From assembly GCF_000224145.3 (NCBI RefSeq), contig NC_020178.2, forward strand, positions 1,198,986 through 1,262,985: a stretch of DNA of 64,000 nucleotides. Direction: 5' to 3'. This document shows positions 37,144 to 49,900 of this stretch, piece after piece; positions within the stretch are counted from its first letter, which is position 1; every line of letters starts with the position of its first letter. Below the pieces are notes generated by a model. It searched no databases. It saw only the letters and a list, made by a program, of their open reading frames with translations, and had not been told where the DNA came from. A program made the position numbers and the translations under genes. The DNA is from Ciona intestinalis. Its lineage: Eukaryota; Chordata; Ascidiacea; Phlebobranchia; Cionidae.

Positions 37144-40100
37144 ATGGTCCGCAACAAGGCTGGTTCATCCACAAGTGGGAGCCCAAGTTCATCTTCAATA
37201 AAAGATTATTTTAAACCTTCACCAACGAGAAGAATTTTCTCGCCTAAGTCTCCAACCCCACCCAGCCCTACCAATAATAAAACTAAAACCTCACCCCTAA
37301 AAACTGAATCAAAGCCACCAAAAAGTTTATTCACAAGCCAAGCTGTATCTAACCATATTAAAGCAGAAGATAGCACCCATAATGGAGAAGTTGTTGCCCA
37401 AACCAACGGTATTGCTTCTTTATTCGAAAAACGAAAACTCGACTACCGTTCTGACCAAAAGGGTCAATCTAACGGAATAATTCGGAGCTCAAAGTTTGTC
37501 ATTTCACCTAAAAAAGAGCCAGAGATGAATGGCTTAAGTCCGCATAAGAAGGAAACCCCCCAAACATTCCGTATGCAGGCACAACAACTTTCGTCGTACA
37601 GGAAAATGTTTGGGGTTTTTAAAGAAGGACATGATGTGTTGGCAAGATGGTCAGATGGACTGTATTATCTGGGTTCTGTATGTAAGGTATGTGAACAGGA
37701 CAAGCCCTACCAAGTAAAAACTTGGCTGCTAAACCTATGATACTGTAAACAGTAATGTAAACAGTTGGTTGTACCATTTTTACAGGTGTTAATATGAGTT
37801 ATATTATCTTGGTAGGCCTACTGTATTTATACTATTTAAGGTATGCAATGAGTTTTTACAGGATTTAGTGTCAATTGTTTCAGCTGTGTCAACAAAACAA
37901 TAACCTTGAATTGGTTGCACCACTTTTCACAGGTGTTTATATAAATTAAGTTGTATTTGACCGACATTTTAGTATTTTTGACAGCTAGTTTTACAAAGTC
38001 TCAACAAAACAATAACCTTGAATTGGTTGCACTACTTTTCACAGGTGTTTATATAAGTTAAGTTATATTTAACCGACACGTTGGTATTTTTGACAGCTAG
38101 TTATACTTAGTATAAACAAAGAAGTGTTTTATATTTATACTGTTATTTTAATTTTAAATTTCCTTTAATCATATTTCCTATTTCCATAGGTTGATGATTT
38201 CCAGCACAAATGTTACGTCCAGTTTGAAGACAAGTCAGTCTTCTGGGCCCAGTTTAAAGACCTCCAGATGATCAACAATAAAGATGATTCTGACAATGAC
38301 AGCGGGTCAGATGTGACATGTACAATGTGCAGAGATGGAAACTCAGATCCACCCAATGAGATTGTGTTGTGTGATAAGTGTGGGCAAGGTAAATGAGGTT
38401 TAATTTGGTATAGGCAACAAACCAGGGTTGCAGGGTGGGCAGAACAGTTACAGAATTATAGTTCCACATAAGGAACATTATCCCTAATCTAGCAACTGTC
38501 TGCTGCGTTTATGCTGTAGTTTGGTATATTATGAATTTAAAGGCTTTCCTATACTGGTACTGTTTTATGGGTAAGACTTGGGAATAGACTTTTTACTCCA
38601 ACATTGTATATTCACATTCTATTCTATATGGGCAAGTTTCCACAGCAAGGCTTATCCTGAACCCTGAGATTTAGACCAGAGTTGACCCATTACCCCAACA
38701 TTGTATATGCACATTCTATTCTATATGGGTGAGGTCCAAATGAGTCACACCAGAATACTTTTTTAGATCAGAGTTGCCCCATTACCCCATTGTACTCCAT
38801 AACATAACAGCATTTATTATCTAAGCTTGAAAATATACAGTTTTGTTAGTATGTATTTTATCCTTCCCAGGCTACCACCAGTTATGCCACGTGCCCCCTA
38901 TAGACACAAGTGTTTTAAATGAAGAGGATGCACCATGGCAATGCAGAACCTGTGTATTTGCTGCTGTTGCTAAACGGGGAGGGGCTGAAGCAGAAGGAAC
39001 AGCAGGTAGATATTCTGTTTGCTTGAACTGTACTTTAGATCAATGTTAATATGTTTACCCTGCTGTTAGGTGTCTATACAAACAAGCAGAGCCAAAGTAT
39101 ATTGCATTCACTACATTAATCAATGAGGTTCCCTATGTCTGACAACTATGAGTGTAACTGTATTATAACAATGTCACCCCAGATTTTACCCTGCTGTTAG
39201 GTGTCTATACAAACAAACAAAGCCAAAGTATATTGCATTCACCCACATTAATTAATGAGGTTCCCTATGTTTGACGACTATTAGTGTAACTGTATTCTAA
39301 CAATGTCACCCCAGATTTTACCCTGTTGTTAGGTGTCTATACAAACAAGCAGATCCCAAAGTATATTGCATTCACCACATTAATTAATGAGGTTCCCTAT
39401 GTTTGACAACTATGAGTGTAACTGTATTCTAACAATGTCACCCCAGATTTTACCCTGCTGTTAGGTGTCTATACAAACAAGCAGAGCCAAAGTATATTGC
39501 ATTCACCACATTAATCAATGAGGTTCCCTATGTTTGAGGACTATTAGTGTAACTGTATTCTAACAATGTCACCCCAGATTTTACCCTGCTGTTAGGTGTC
39601 TATACAAACAAGCAGAGCCAAAGTATATTGCATTCACCACATTAATCAATGAGGTTCCCTATGTTTGACAACTATGAGTGTAACTGTATTTTAACAATGT
39701 CACCCCAGCTTTTACCCTGCTGTTAGGTGTTCATACAAACAAGCAGAGCCAAAGTATATTGCATTCACCACATTAATCAATGAGGTTCCCTATGTTTGAC
39801 GACTATTAGTGTAACTGTATTCTAACAATGTCACCCCAGATTTTATCCTGCTGTTTAAATGCCTATACAAACAAGCAGAGCCAAAGTATATTGCATTCAC
39901 CACATTAATCAATGAGGTTCCCTATGTTTGACAACTATGAGTGTAACTGTATTTTAACAATGTCACCCCAGCTTTTACCCTGCTGTTATGTGTCTATACA
40001 AACAAGCAGAGCCAAAGTATATTGCATTCACCACATTAATCAATGAGATTCCCTATGTTTGACAACTATGAGTGTAACTGTATTATAACAATGTCACCTT

Positions 40101-43100
40101 AGACTTTATTAAAGTTCAAATACCCCAAAGCTTATGTTAAAAGTATGTGTGTGTTTAGACTATAAATCAAATGTCTTTTCTTTAAACTATGCTGTAAAAC
40201 TTTGTATGTTGAAACAAATTTTACCTTATGATGCGAAGTCACTAACATGGGATAGAGGTCATAAGGTCAACAGTGAAGAGGTGAGGTCATAATCAACATT
40301 GTGATGTCATAACTACAGTTTGCAGGTTGTGTTATACATGCGAATCATTTAACAATTGTCATTCAATTTTTGGGTAATGAGCCATTTCTAACATACATCC
40401 CAGGTCCAGTGGTGCCAGTTTTAAAGGACCTCAGCCATACTATTAAATATCCAGCTTTTAATTGCTACCTCTTTTATACTTCTAGTAGTCTCACGACTTC
40501 CATAGACCGTTATTAACTGTTTAAACCATGACCAGGTTATATTGGTTATTATCTGCTAAAGGTGTCCTGCCCCCCCCCCCCCACTATATATGGCAAACGT
40601 TATAATAACTAATTATACTGATGCAACCGTACACAACACTCATTTGCTTTTATCAATAGACTTACTGTTACTGTGGAGGACCAGGGGATTGGTATTTAAA
40701 GATGCTACAATGCTGTAGATGCCAACAATGGTTTCATGAAGGTGACTTTGGAAGTAATTTACTTTATCCTCGTGTGGCAGGAAAATGTATCAGTCTGTTA
40801 TATTAAGTAGCATTTGACTTAAGTTGTACCATTAAATGTCAAATAGAATATCAGATAAAAGCTGTTTTTGTAAACTAAGATTTAATGTTTATTGTAATAG
40901 CATTGTGATAGCTTACATGCGGAAAAAAAACACAGATTTTCTGTTCATTTTTGATACAAACATGATAGCCTATATGTATGATACATCTTACATCTTAAAT
41001 GTATCTGTTCTGTTTAAAAACATCACACCTGTATTTATTACAGCGTGCATACAGTGCCTACAAACACCAGTGTTGTACGGCGACAGATTCTTCCTATTTG
41101 TTTGTTCGATATGTAACCATGGAAACGAATATGTTAAACGTCTTCCAATGAGATGGTGAGTTAACAATGTGTATTGTGATGTTATATGGGCTATTTGATA
41201 ATTTAAATATAAGCATCCAATGTTTGCTGGGGTATACACAAATATTGCCATTAGATTCCAGATTGTATTCTATATGGGTGAGGTCCTACAGTGAGGCATG
41301 CCATGGGACCTGGGATTTAGGCCAGAGTTGTCCCATTACTCCAACATTGTATATGCGCATTCTATTCTATATGGGTGAGGACCTACAGTGAGGCACGTCA
41401 TGGGACCTGGGATTTATGCCAGAGTTGGCTCATTACCAACTTTGTATATGCACATTCTATTCTATATGGGTGAGGTCCTACAGTGAGGCACGCCATGGGA
41501 CCTGGGATTTAGGCCAGAGTTGGACCATTACCCCAACATTGTATATGAACATTCTATTATATATGGGTGAGGTCCTACAGTGAGGCATACCATGGGACCT
41601 GGGATTTAGGCCAGAGTTGGACCATTACCCCAACATTGTATATGCACATTCTATTCTATATGGGTGAGGTCCTACAGTGAGGCATACCATGGGACATGGG
41701 ATTTAGACCAGAGTTGGCCAATTACCCCAACATTGTATATGCACATTCTATTCTATATGGGTGAGGTCCTGTTGTGAGGCATGCCATGTGATCTCACCCA
41801 TATAGAATAAGCATAGAACCTTACCCTGCCAATAATACATCCTGTTCATTATTTCCACAGGGTTGACGTTGTTCACTTGGTATTATACAACATCACCATA
41901 GCAAAGTTGGTGAAATATTACGACTTCCATTCAATACTCATGCCTTTCTTTGCACAGAACTGGGAGTCTTTACAACTGGGAGATGTAAGTCATTATAATA
42001 ATAGGTGGGAGTTTGGTATTCTGACTTTTACAGGCATCTGGTTATACCATGTGAAGTGCAGACCTTTTGATTACTTAGTGTCAATCCAAATAAATGGATC
42101 ATGTTTTTTTGTGTTTGTAACCTCATTCTTACATAATGGTTCAGATAAAACACAAGCACTCAAATTGTTGTGACTGTGCTCTGTCACTTACTCCCTAGTT
42201 TCCTAGTTTATTACCTCTTGGTTGGAGTAATTGTGGTTAGCAATATCTGCTCCCTTGCCTAAGGACAAATGCATATTCATCGAGCATTGAACCCCTAACC
42301 TTCGGTTACAGTGCAAGCACTTAACCATTGAGCCACTCCGCCAGACATATTGTGATATAAATATCTTGATTATGACTCAACAACCATGGTTATGGCAAAA
42401 TCATTGCTACAACATGACTCAGATATTTTATTTCTTTGTAACAAGGACAATGTTACTGACAGTGACATCCTTGTGTGGAGTCTTGTCTTCCCATATGTTT
42501 ATGTTGCTGTTGTTTTTATAGGCGCTAAACTTTTTAAAATACAGATGAGGCAGCGATAGTTAGACATGTATTACCATGAAACGAATCTAACTTGGTTGTA
42601 ATTTTTTTTGATTAATGCAGTGCAGAAAATCAGGGTTAGCTTTCCCACTCTGCCACCCCAGGTTTGGTGCCTATAGTTGCACTTATTTATAAAGTATCGC
42701 TTGTAATGTAATATTAGTTGGTAAATATATGTTCATTGCAGCTTGTGCATGAGGCCTCTACTAGAAGCCAACTAAAGGAAAGAGTTTTGGAAACTTTGCA
42801 AAATAATAAATCCAGGTCAGAATTTTTAAGTTTTATTTATTTATTCTATACCCATGGGTTAAACTGGGCAGTGAGCATGAGGCCACTAATGTATTGTAAC
42901 AGCCCCCTCATGTGATAGGTTTCAGTGCGGCAGCGAGAGCAAGAAAGCGAAGATGAGTTGGGGGTTGCGTACGAGGTCACCCCCGGTACCCCCTACCCTC
43001 ACTGTTCCATTAAACGGGGAAATAAACAATGATTTGCTTTCCACGTTGGACCTCAGACATGGATCTACTTTGTTGAAGTGAGTTGCTGGGTATATTATTT

Positions 43101-45263
43101 GAGAAATTGTATCCTATTCTCTGTTGTTGAGGTTCTACAGTGTGGGAAATTATAGGACATTGGGGTTAAAATAAAACCATAGTGCCCTAATAGGCTTACA
43201 ATGTGGCACAAATAAGCTGCTCCACTCTTTCAGTTGTACTTTTTTGAAGTCAATTTTATTTTGGTGGATTAGATTTAACAATAAACATGAATAATGTATC
43301 ATGACATCACAATACCCATAGTGACTCACCAACTCCTATGAAGAGGTATGGACCTGGTGATACAGATGGGGATTCCCCTTCAGTGAAAAGAAGATTCAGC
43401 TCCGCAGATGTGAGTTATGTAACTTAACTTATGTAAACACACAAGAATTTTGGAGCACCCAGCCTAAGCCTAGGTTCTCTAATCTAACAAGATCCTCACC
43501 TATATAGAATGGAATATATGAATACCTGTGGATATTGGTGTAATTAATAGGTCTGTTTGGGCATAAAACTTTTAACAAGGATCTTACTCATACAGAATAG
43601 AACATATAACTTAAATAAACACCTGTGAAAAGTGATGCTACCATTTCAAAGTTACTGTTTCATGAATTAATTATTCCTTTTACATTTTTTTAACTTTAAA
43701 GTTAATTTCTTTTCGTTTCAAAGATGGATTGGAGTCCCACTAAAACCAATGACAAAACATTCGTCGAACCAAATCATTTTATCCGAGATAATTTGTTTGA
43801 CAGGTAATAATAAGTTCTGTATTGCCATGAATCCCATGATGACATCATAATGAAGTGATATCTAATAAGTCATAATGGTCATTATTTTGTTTCAGATTAA
43901 CTTACAATACTAGAACAGGAAACATAAAGGAAAATGCCCCATCTGCGAGGTAAATAATTGATGAATGAATGTAACTTATCTATCCACGCGTAGTGGGGCA
44001 ATGACAGTCATTATAACATTGCAGTTTTACAGATTTTACCCTGCTATTAGGTGTTCATACAAATAAGCAGAGCCAAAGTATATTGCATTCACCACATTAA
44101 TCAATGAGGTTCCCTATGTTTGACAAATATCAGTGTAACTGTGTAACTTTAGCAATATCACCCCAGATTTTGTCAAAACTTTAAAAAATCTTTGTATATT
44201 TTTTTCTTCAACCAACTTGTTAATTATTACTTAACAATCGTTATTGTTTCATTGTTCTCTACCTCCACTAGTGACGACCAACCAAAGCGTCGACGAGGCC
44301 GCCCTCGTAAAAACCTCAGCAGACCATCTACTAGAGGCAGAGGAAGACCAAATTCGTTAAGAACTCGCGAAAATAATTTCCAGAAACCTTCGTTTTCAAA
44401 CGATGCTTCGACCGTTATCCCTATGCACGAGATGTTTAAACAGAATCCACATAATAATTTACCTGGGTAATGCTGCTTGTACTGTTTTATTTATAAATCG
44501 TAAATTTTAAAATAATGAGCTAAATTTAGCCCATAGTGGGTGCCCAAATCTAATATATTCTAAATGAGGTCCTACAGCTTGGCATGCCATGGGAATTGAC
44601 AGCTTTCCCAGTGCTACAACACATTAGTGACCATTGGGCTAGACTGCTAGAGTAATACATTAAATTTATTGCCCAAGGACACATACGTGGTATGCGCTAT
44701 CAGTATTGAGCCTTGAACCCGGTATCCTATGGTTACAATGCAAGTGACTAACCACTGAACCACGGTCTCAGACACCTATTATCATGCTTGTTTCAACGTT
44801 ACTCTAATCCCCTTTCAAAAACGTACAATCTTTAATTATTTCCTGAATATTAAAGTAATATGCCATTCTATAAATCAATCAATCAATATATATATATACT
44901 TATATTTCTTCCCAGCCATACAGCCCATAAGGACTTGCGCAGGAACAATTATACAGTTGCTTTTGCTGTGACAAAGCTGCTTTTATTTTAATGATTCCCT
45001 GAAATGTCAATATATTTATCATACTCTCACTATCGTAACTAATAATTAGAATTATCATTTCCAGCCACACGGCCCATGAAGACTTGCGCAAGAACATCGC
45101 ACGATACTTTGGTCCAGAAGGACGTATAGCATGCGGGGAGAGATACCGCGTTCTCGCTAAACGACAAGTATCGATGAAGGGAAACCCCCCACACACAGAA
45201 TACCTAATTGAATGGGAAGGTTACACTGCAAAACAACTACATGAAAAGAGCTATAGTAGATAA
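37144..45263 (+). CDS. PHF1/MTF2/PHF19: Polycomb-like protein (PHF1/MTF2/PHF19 orthologue)
   Basis: Fourteen in-phase exons: 37144-37686, 38190-38388, 38871-39005, 40159-40280, 40660-40741, 41044-41155, 41861-41984, 42742-42815, 42919-43077, 43322-43409, 43724-43803, 43896-43949, 44272-44466 and 45065-45263, giving about 721 residues. Domains in order: a Ser/Pro-rich N-terminus of about 160 residues; a Tudor domain ([17 protein letters not shown] ... [12 protein letters not shown]) with cage-type aromatics W, Y, F and F; PHD1 (CTMC, CDKCGQGYHQLC, CRTC); PHD2 ([35 protein letters not shown]); the winged-helix EH region ([13 protein letters not shown]); AT-hook-like RRRGRPRK; and the C-terminal Mtf2-type domain ([20 protein letters not shown]). 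Relatives read H3K36 methylation through Tudor, bind unmethylated CpG DNA through the winged helix, and bring PRC2 to chromatin. The vertebrate triplets cannot be told apart here, as a tunicate is expected to have one pre-duplication gene. Confidence 0.96.
37850..38115 (+). repeat. 111-bp family repeat, two units
   Basis: Two units with tcaacaaaacaataaccttg, cttttcacaggtgtttatat and gtatttttgacagctagtt, the family expanded at 14561-15070. They lie in the first intron (37687-38189) of the Polycomb-like gene. Confidence 0.88.
38590..38800 (+). repeat. 97-bp family repeat, about two degenerate units
   Basis: acattgtatattcacattct, gatttagaccagagttgacc and cattctattctatatgggtg recur at about 97-base spacing in the intron 38389-38870. 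Same family as 8014-8500. Confidence 0.8.
39057..40105 (+). repeat. 131-bp tandem repeat, eight units
   Basis: taccctgctgttaggtgtct recurs near 39057, 39188, 39319, 39450, 39581, 39713, 39843 and 39974. Each unit has caagcagagccaaagtatat, ccacattaatcaatgaggtt and caatgtcaccccagatttta. The array nearly fills the intron 39006-40158 of the Polycomb-like gene. Single or few-copy members are at 20420-20780, 24020-24110, 44030-44165 and, inverted, 57540-57995. Confidence 0.96.
41265..41790 (+). repeat. 97-bp tandem repeat, about five and a half units
   Basis: ctatatgggtgaggtcctac and ggcatgccatgggacctggg recur every 95-97 bases in the intron 41156-41860 of the Polycomb-like gene. Same unit as 8014-8500, but with gcatgccatg where that array has gcatgccgtg, so the two arrays appear to have been homogenised separately. 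Confidence 0.93.
42200..42345 (-). repeat. tRNA-derived SINE-like element (minus strand)
   Basis: Minus-sense reading begins agtggctcaatggttaagtg and reaches aaggttaggggttcaatgct, with A- and B-box-like parts, then the family tail near ccaaccaagagg. It lies in the intron 41985-42741 of the Polycomb-like gene. Confidence 0.72.
44615..44765 (-). repeat. tRNA-derived SINE-like element (minus strand)
   Basis: Minus-sense ccgtggttcagtggttagtc and ggataccgggttcaaggctc give clear A- and B-box-like segments, with the tail ggtcactaatgtgttgtagc. It lies in the intron 44467-45064 of the Polycomb-like gene. Confidence 0.78.
44914..44990 (+). pseudogene. Decayed duplicate of the last-exon start of the Polycomb-like gene
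   Basis: cttcccagccatacagccca and aaggacttgcgcaggaaca closely match the acceptor and first 35 bases of the true last exon (cagccacacggcccatgaa, gacttgcgcaagaaca at 45062-45100). The copy then diverges and reaches an in-frame stop by 44990. It still has an AG acceptor in the same phase, so it could act as a weak alternative acceptor that truncates the C-terminal domain. Confidence 0.75.
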
Positions 45264-46921
45264 AATAAACCTTTTTTGTGGGAATATGTTATAAAATAAT
45301 AAAACTTGCAGTTTCTGTTGATGAAAAAGCCATTTGTCTATTGATGGTGATGTCATTATTTCAGTGATGTCATATTGGTGTCATTGTTTCAGTGATGTCA
45401 TATTGATGTTATTTTATTAACTTGTGATGTCATAAAAGCAAGTTCATTTTTTCTTACATCACAAGTAACTTCACTAATGTTTCTCTTGTTAATTTTTTAA
45501 ATTTTTTTGCAGTTTAATCATATGTCTGTTTGTGGATAGAACCCGTTTGCAAATCATGGTTTATTGTGTTGAGTGTCGTTGTCACTTTTTATTCATCCAT
45601 CTAGTTACCAACCATGTTTCAAAGGCTGGATTTTTGATATTACTTTGTTTCAATTGTCCACTTCTCAGAATAAAAGTTGACTCAGAAAAATACAAGAAAA
45701 TTGAAAATGCGTGAATTTGTAAGTGGTTAGCGCACCTGCTTATGGACCAGATACTTAACGGAAACCCTGTTGTCTCGCCATGTGGCAGATAAACGTTAGT
45801 TCTTTAAATTATAAATAAAAACGGCCAAAAGATTTTTTCTGGTATGGTCAAAGTTAAAAAGAGTTAACAGATGATAGAAAATACTCAACAGTGAACTCTT
45901 GTGGTTGAGTTACATTTAAGTTGTTGTCGTAAGGTGGCAGCAAAGTGATGAGCAAAAGTCAGTGTGGTTTGTACTTCAGTTCGTGTTGTGCCAGACAAGA
46001 GTCTTCAGCAGTCTATATATTTAAAGGTTCGTTATTAAAAAGCGATTGAATGTAACTTATTTTATCCTCACATGGCGGGGCAATGGCAGACACGGGTGTT
46101 CTGTTTTACACCTCGTGTCCGCTTACGAGTTATTAAATGTTAATTTGTGTGTGAAAGCAAGTTACACTCATTGTAAATTGCAAATATTCAGGTCTTGTAG
46201 ACTTTGGTATATTTCTATACAATGCTGTAATATATGTAGACATGCTGTATGCACTTATACAACTTTAAAGACCAGTTTTATAAAGGTAAGTTATACTAAA
46301 TGTGCGGTGTTAGTGGTACTAATGTAAATAATTAAGTTAAGCCACTATTTTAGCTTTTCCATAAGCTTAGCATAAGTTTAAGTACATCTTAGTATTCTAC
46401 AAAACTGGTAGGGTGCAAAGGGCTTTTATATACACAGTTATAAGGTATAAAACTGAATAAATATAGCAATTTTCTTGATTTATACTGTTCAAAATTAGCT
46501 GCAAAGTGCATGTATACGGATTTGTAGTTGTAGTAAACGCATTCAGCCGTGACCTTGCTCGGTGCTGCCCTCGTGTGGAAATAATTTGCGCTGATTGTTA
46601 ACCGCTAAAGGGCGCCTTAGAGTAATTCGTTAACGATCGAGAAAAAAGAAAATGTTACGTTTTTTTGTGCATCATTTTGCAATGCAACAAAAACTCTTTA
46701 AAACCAAACACTACGACCCTCGTTCAGTTTAAATATTTATTTTAAATGTCATTACGTCATTCTGACGTCACCATTACGCCAACTAAAGAAAATTAAACTT
46801 TCTTTAAACAAGGCACGTCATAGATGCTATTATCCGTTTCACAACCCTCCTCCGTGACGTCATAACCTCTTCTTATACGTCACAGTGCCATTGATTTTCA
46901 TTGGTCAGTTTGAATTTTTCT
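45264..46921. other. Convergent intergenic region between the Polycomb-like and LRR genes
   Basis: Starts with the Polycomb-like 3' flank (AATAAA-type signals near 45297). A short repeat of tcagtgatgtcatattg lies at 45340-45440. One dispersed repeat copy is at 46045-46140. A cluster of five ACGTCA motifs is at 46754-46881. No exon was recognised. Confidence 0.6.
46754..46881. promoter_or_regulatory. Cluster of five CRE-like ACGTCA motifs
   Basis: ACGTCA occurs at about 46754, 46765, 46815, 46856 and 46876, two of them as full tgacgtca. The cluster lies just past the stop codon of the LRR gene. A second cluster is in that gene's intron at 48446-48530. Regulatory use is only a possibility. Confidence 0.35.
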
Positions 46922-49900
46922 TCATTCGTCTTCGTCGTTCAGTTTCCAACCAAATTTCGTTTTACCAAGTTTGAGAACTAATAAATACGCCCCTACTAGG
47001 CAGAAAACGACGGGTACAGAAAGAGCAAAGCAAATTATACCCAAGAAAACGGACACTATAATATAAACAGGCTCGTCCGGGCAGGTTAACGAGCCTACAG
47101 GTATTTTAGCTACAGGTATTCCTACCACAGATCTATGTCTATTTGTTGGACTTACGCAAATTGTGGGCATTATTTTCACACGTATTGAGTTCAGTTTGAC
47201 CCGCACTGCAGCGTCACCTCGCGGATTTCCAGTATCGACTTCCAGTTTTTCCAACCCAGAGTCTAAAATTACTTTAGAAGTTTGTAGATACATAGCAAGA
47301 GAAACGAGCCTGCAATTGCAATTTAAAGGATTCCCAAATAGCCAGATGTACTTTACATTTAAGCCTGTATCTGGAATTGAGACGGACCGTAGCCCACACC
47401 CGTATAGGAACAAATACTTTAGTCTCGGCAGATTAGTAAAAGTAGTAGCTGGTATATAGTTCAGTGTCGGGTTATTTTGCAAGAACAAAGCTTCTAAGTT
47501 TCTTAATCCGTCAAAGGTAGCAGCAGAAACAGAATCCAGAGAATTTTGCGAAAGATCCAAAACTTTTAGGTTCGCTAACCGCGAGAAAACTCCATTGAAA
47601 ATGAACTCAATTCCGTTACCGCTTAGATCCAATACCACCAAGTGTTCAAGGTCGTATAAAGCGTCCATGTCTAGGCTGGTTAGGTTTTTAATGGCGTTGT
47701 TGGCAAGCTGTATTTCTATAAGTGAAGTTGGAAGTTTTTGAGGGATGGACCGGAACATGTTACCATTGGCACTGTGACGAAATAAAGTGTAATGTTATTC
47801 AATAATTAATCACCCACAAAGTAACATACTTGGTAACTCGTAAGCGGGCACGACGGTGTATAAAACATAGCACTCGTGTTAAAACGGATGTCGCATAGCA
47901 CTCGTGTTAAAACGGATTTTTTCCAGCCACGCGAGGATAAAGTAAGTTACATTCACAAATATTGTTATATGTCTTGCGGTGGTATGCACAAGCTGCACAT
48001 TGGGGCACAAATATTGCGCAGAAGGCGCAAATGGCACAGACGGGACACGCTTTATAAAACAGTATAGCTGTAGCACTTATTATACAAACCTAGCAAATGC
48101 TAACACGCGCAAATTGTTTATAAACGTTTCATACTCCTTGCGCTTATATCAAAAAGCTGTACCAAAGGAAAAAAATAGCACACATGCGTAAAATGTGTCC
48201 CGTATTTCCCCATCACATGTATAAAATGTGTCCCAATTTCCCCACTCTACCATATATATCCACATATACACCATTTACCTTAGTGTTAGTAGTTGTACCG
48301 TTCTACCGAGCACACTTCTCGGTAACTTTGTGATTTTGTTTATCGAAATATCGAGATATAACAGCTTGGGAAGTTTCTTTAGAAAAAGCTCGGGTAGCTT
48401 CGGCATCAGGTTTCGCGATAGGTCCAAGTCTTGTACGTTCCTGTTACGTCATAATAGCGTTGTGACGTAATGACTTGATGACACGTATTAAAATAGACGT
48501 CATAAATTCATCACGTCACTGCATACGTCATAGTGCATACGTTTTAGTTATCGTTATATAAAGACAGTTGGGCGGGTCATAAGAATTAGCCCAAAATTTG
48601 ACCTATTAACATAGCATTACTGTGGGGTATAAGATGGACACCGTTATATCTCATAATATCCCATGTTTTCTAATCGTGTTTGTAAGAACTAAAAACTCTC
48701 CTTGAAAGTCATGAGAGTACGGGTAAATAACTATGTAAATATTCTTGTTTACCACTATCAAATGGGACGATAAAAATGAATGAAACATGGGCCGTCTTAC
48801 CCCCAACCTACTATATACCATTTTGTGAGAGCAAGGTCATACGGCGGAGCACGTCATGACACAGATTCAGGCCAGAGTTGGTCTGTTACCCCAAAAATAT
48901 TGTATAAACTCACAAAAAAAATCAAGAATGCCACAAGTATAGTGAGGCACGTGATATGACTGATTTATATTACCCCCAAAATATCTTCCATTAGCTCCAA
49001 AATTTGCTATAATATACAAAAAATTGTAAAGATACTCACGGCACGCCTACTAATGAGTCGCTCTCAGGAGTGTTTCCTAATTTATTTCCTCCAAGGTAAA
49101 GCGTTCGTAGATTTGTTAATTCGGAAACACTGGTCGCTGTTTTACCGAAACAGGGGGGAATGAAGTGAAGATGGTTGTCTGGGGGTGAAGGTTTAGTTTA
49201 GTACAGGTTCTAGGGGTTATAATTAAGTAGCTTGGCGAAGACTAATTGTTGCGTGTATTTTGAATTAAGTGTCATACTATTAGTAGCTCGTAGACTCGCA
49301 AGAGGTGTTTATTGACCATAACATAAGGTGTCCAATTAGGTTGCTATGCTATATTACTAGATATTCCGTGTAGCCTATGAGTTGTACTTTACATACGGTG
49401 CGTAGTATGACACCCGTGTTATAATTGGCCAGTGAGCTTCACATGTATGAATACGCCATATGTGTCTGGTGTATAGGAAGACACCCATGTTATAGTTCGA
49501 CAGTGAGCATGGGGTGTATAAATACACCATGTGCGTCTGGTGTATAAGAAGACACCCATGTTATAACTCAACAGTGAGCATGAGGTGTATGAATACACCA
49601 TATGTGTCTGGTGTATAGGAAGATACCCATGTTATAACTCGACAGTGAGCATGAGGTGTATGAATACACCATGTGTGTCTGGTGTATAAGAAGACACCCA
49701 TGTTATAACTCAACAGTGAGCATGAGGTGTATGAATACACCATATGTGTCTGGTGTATACTGTATAGGAAGACACCCATGTTATAACTCGACAGTGAGCA
49801 TGAGGTGTATAAATACACCATGTGTGTCTGGTGTATAAGAAGACACCCATGTTATAGTTCGCCAGTCAGCATGGGGTGTATATGAAGTTTACGCTTATAC

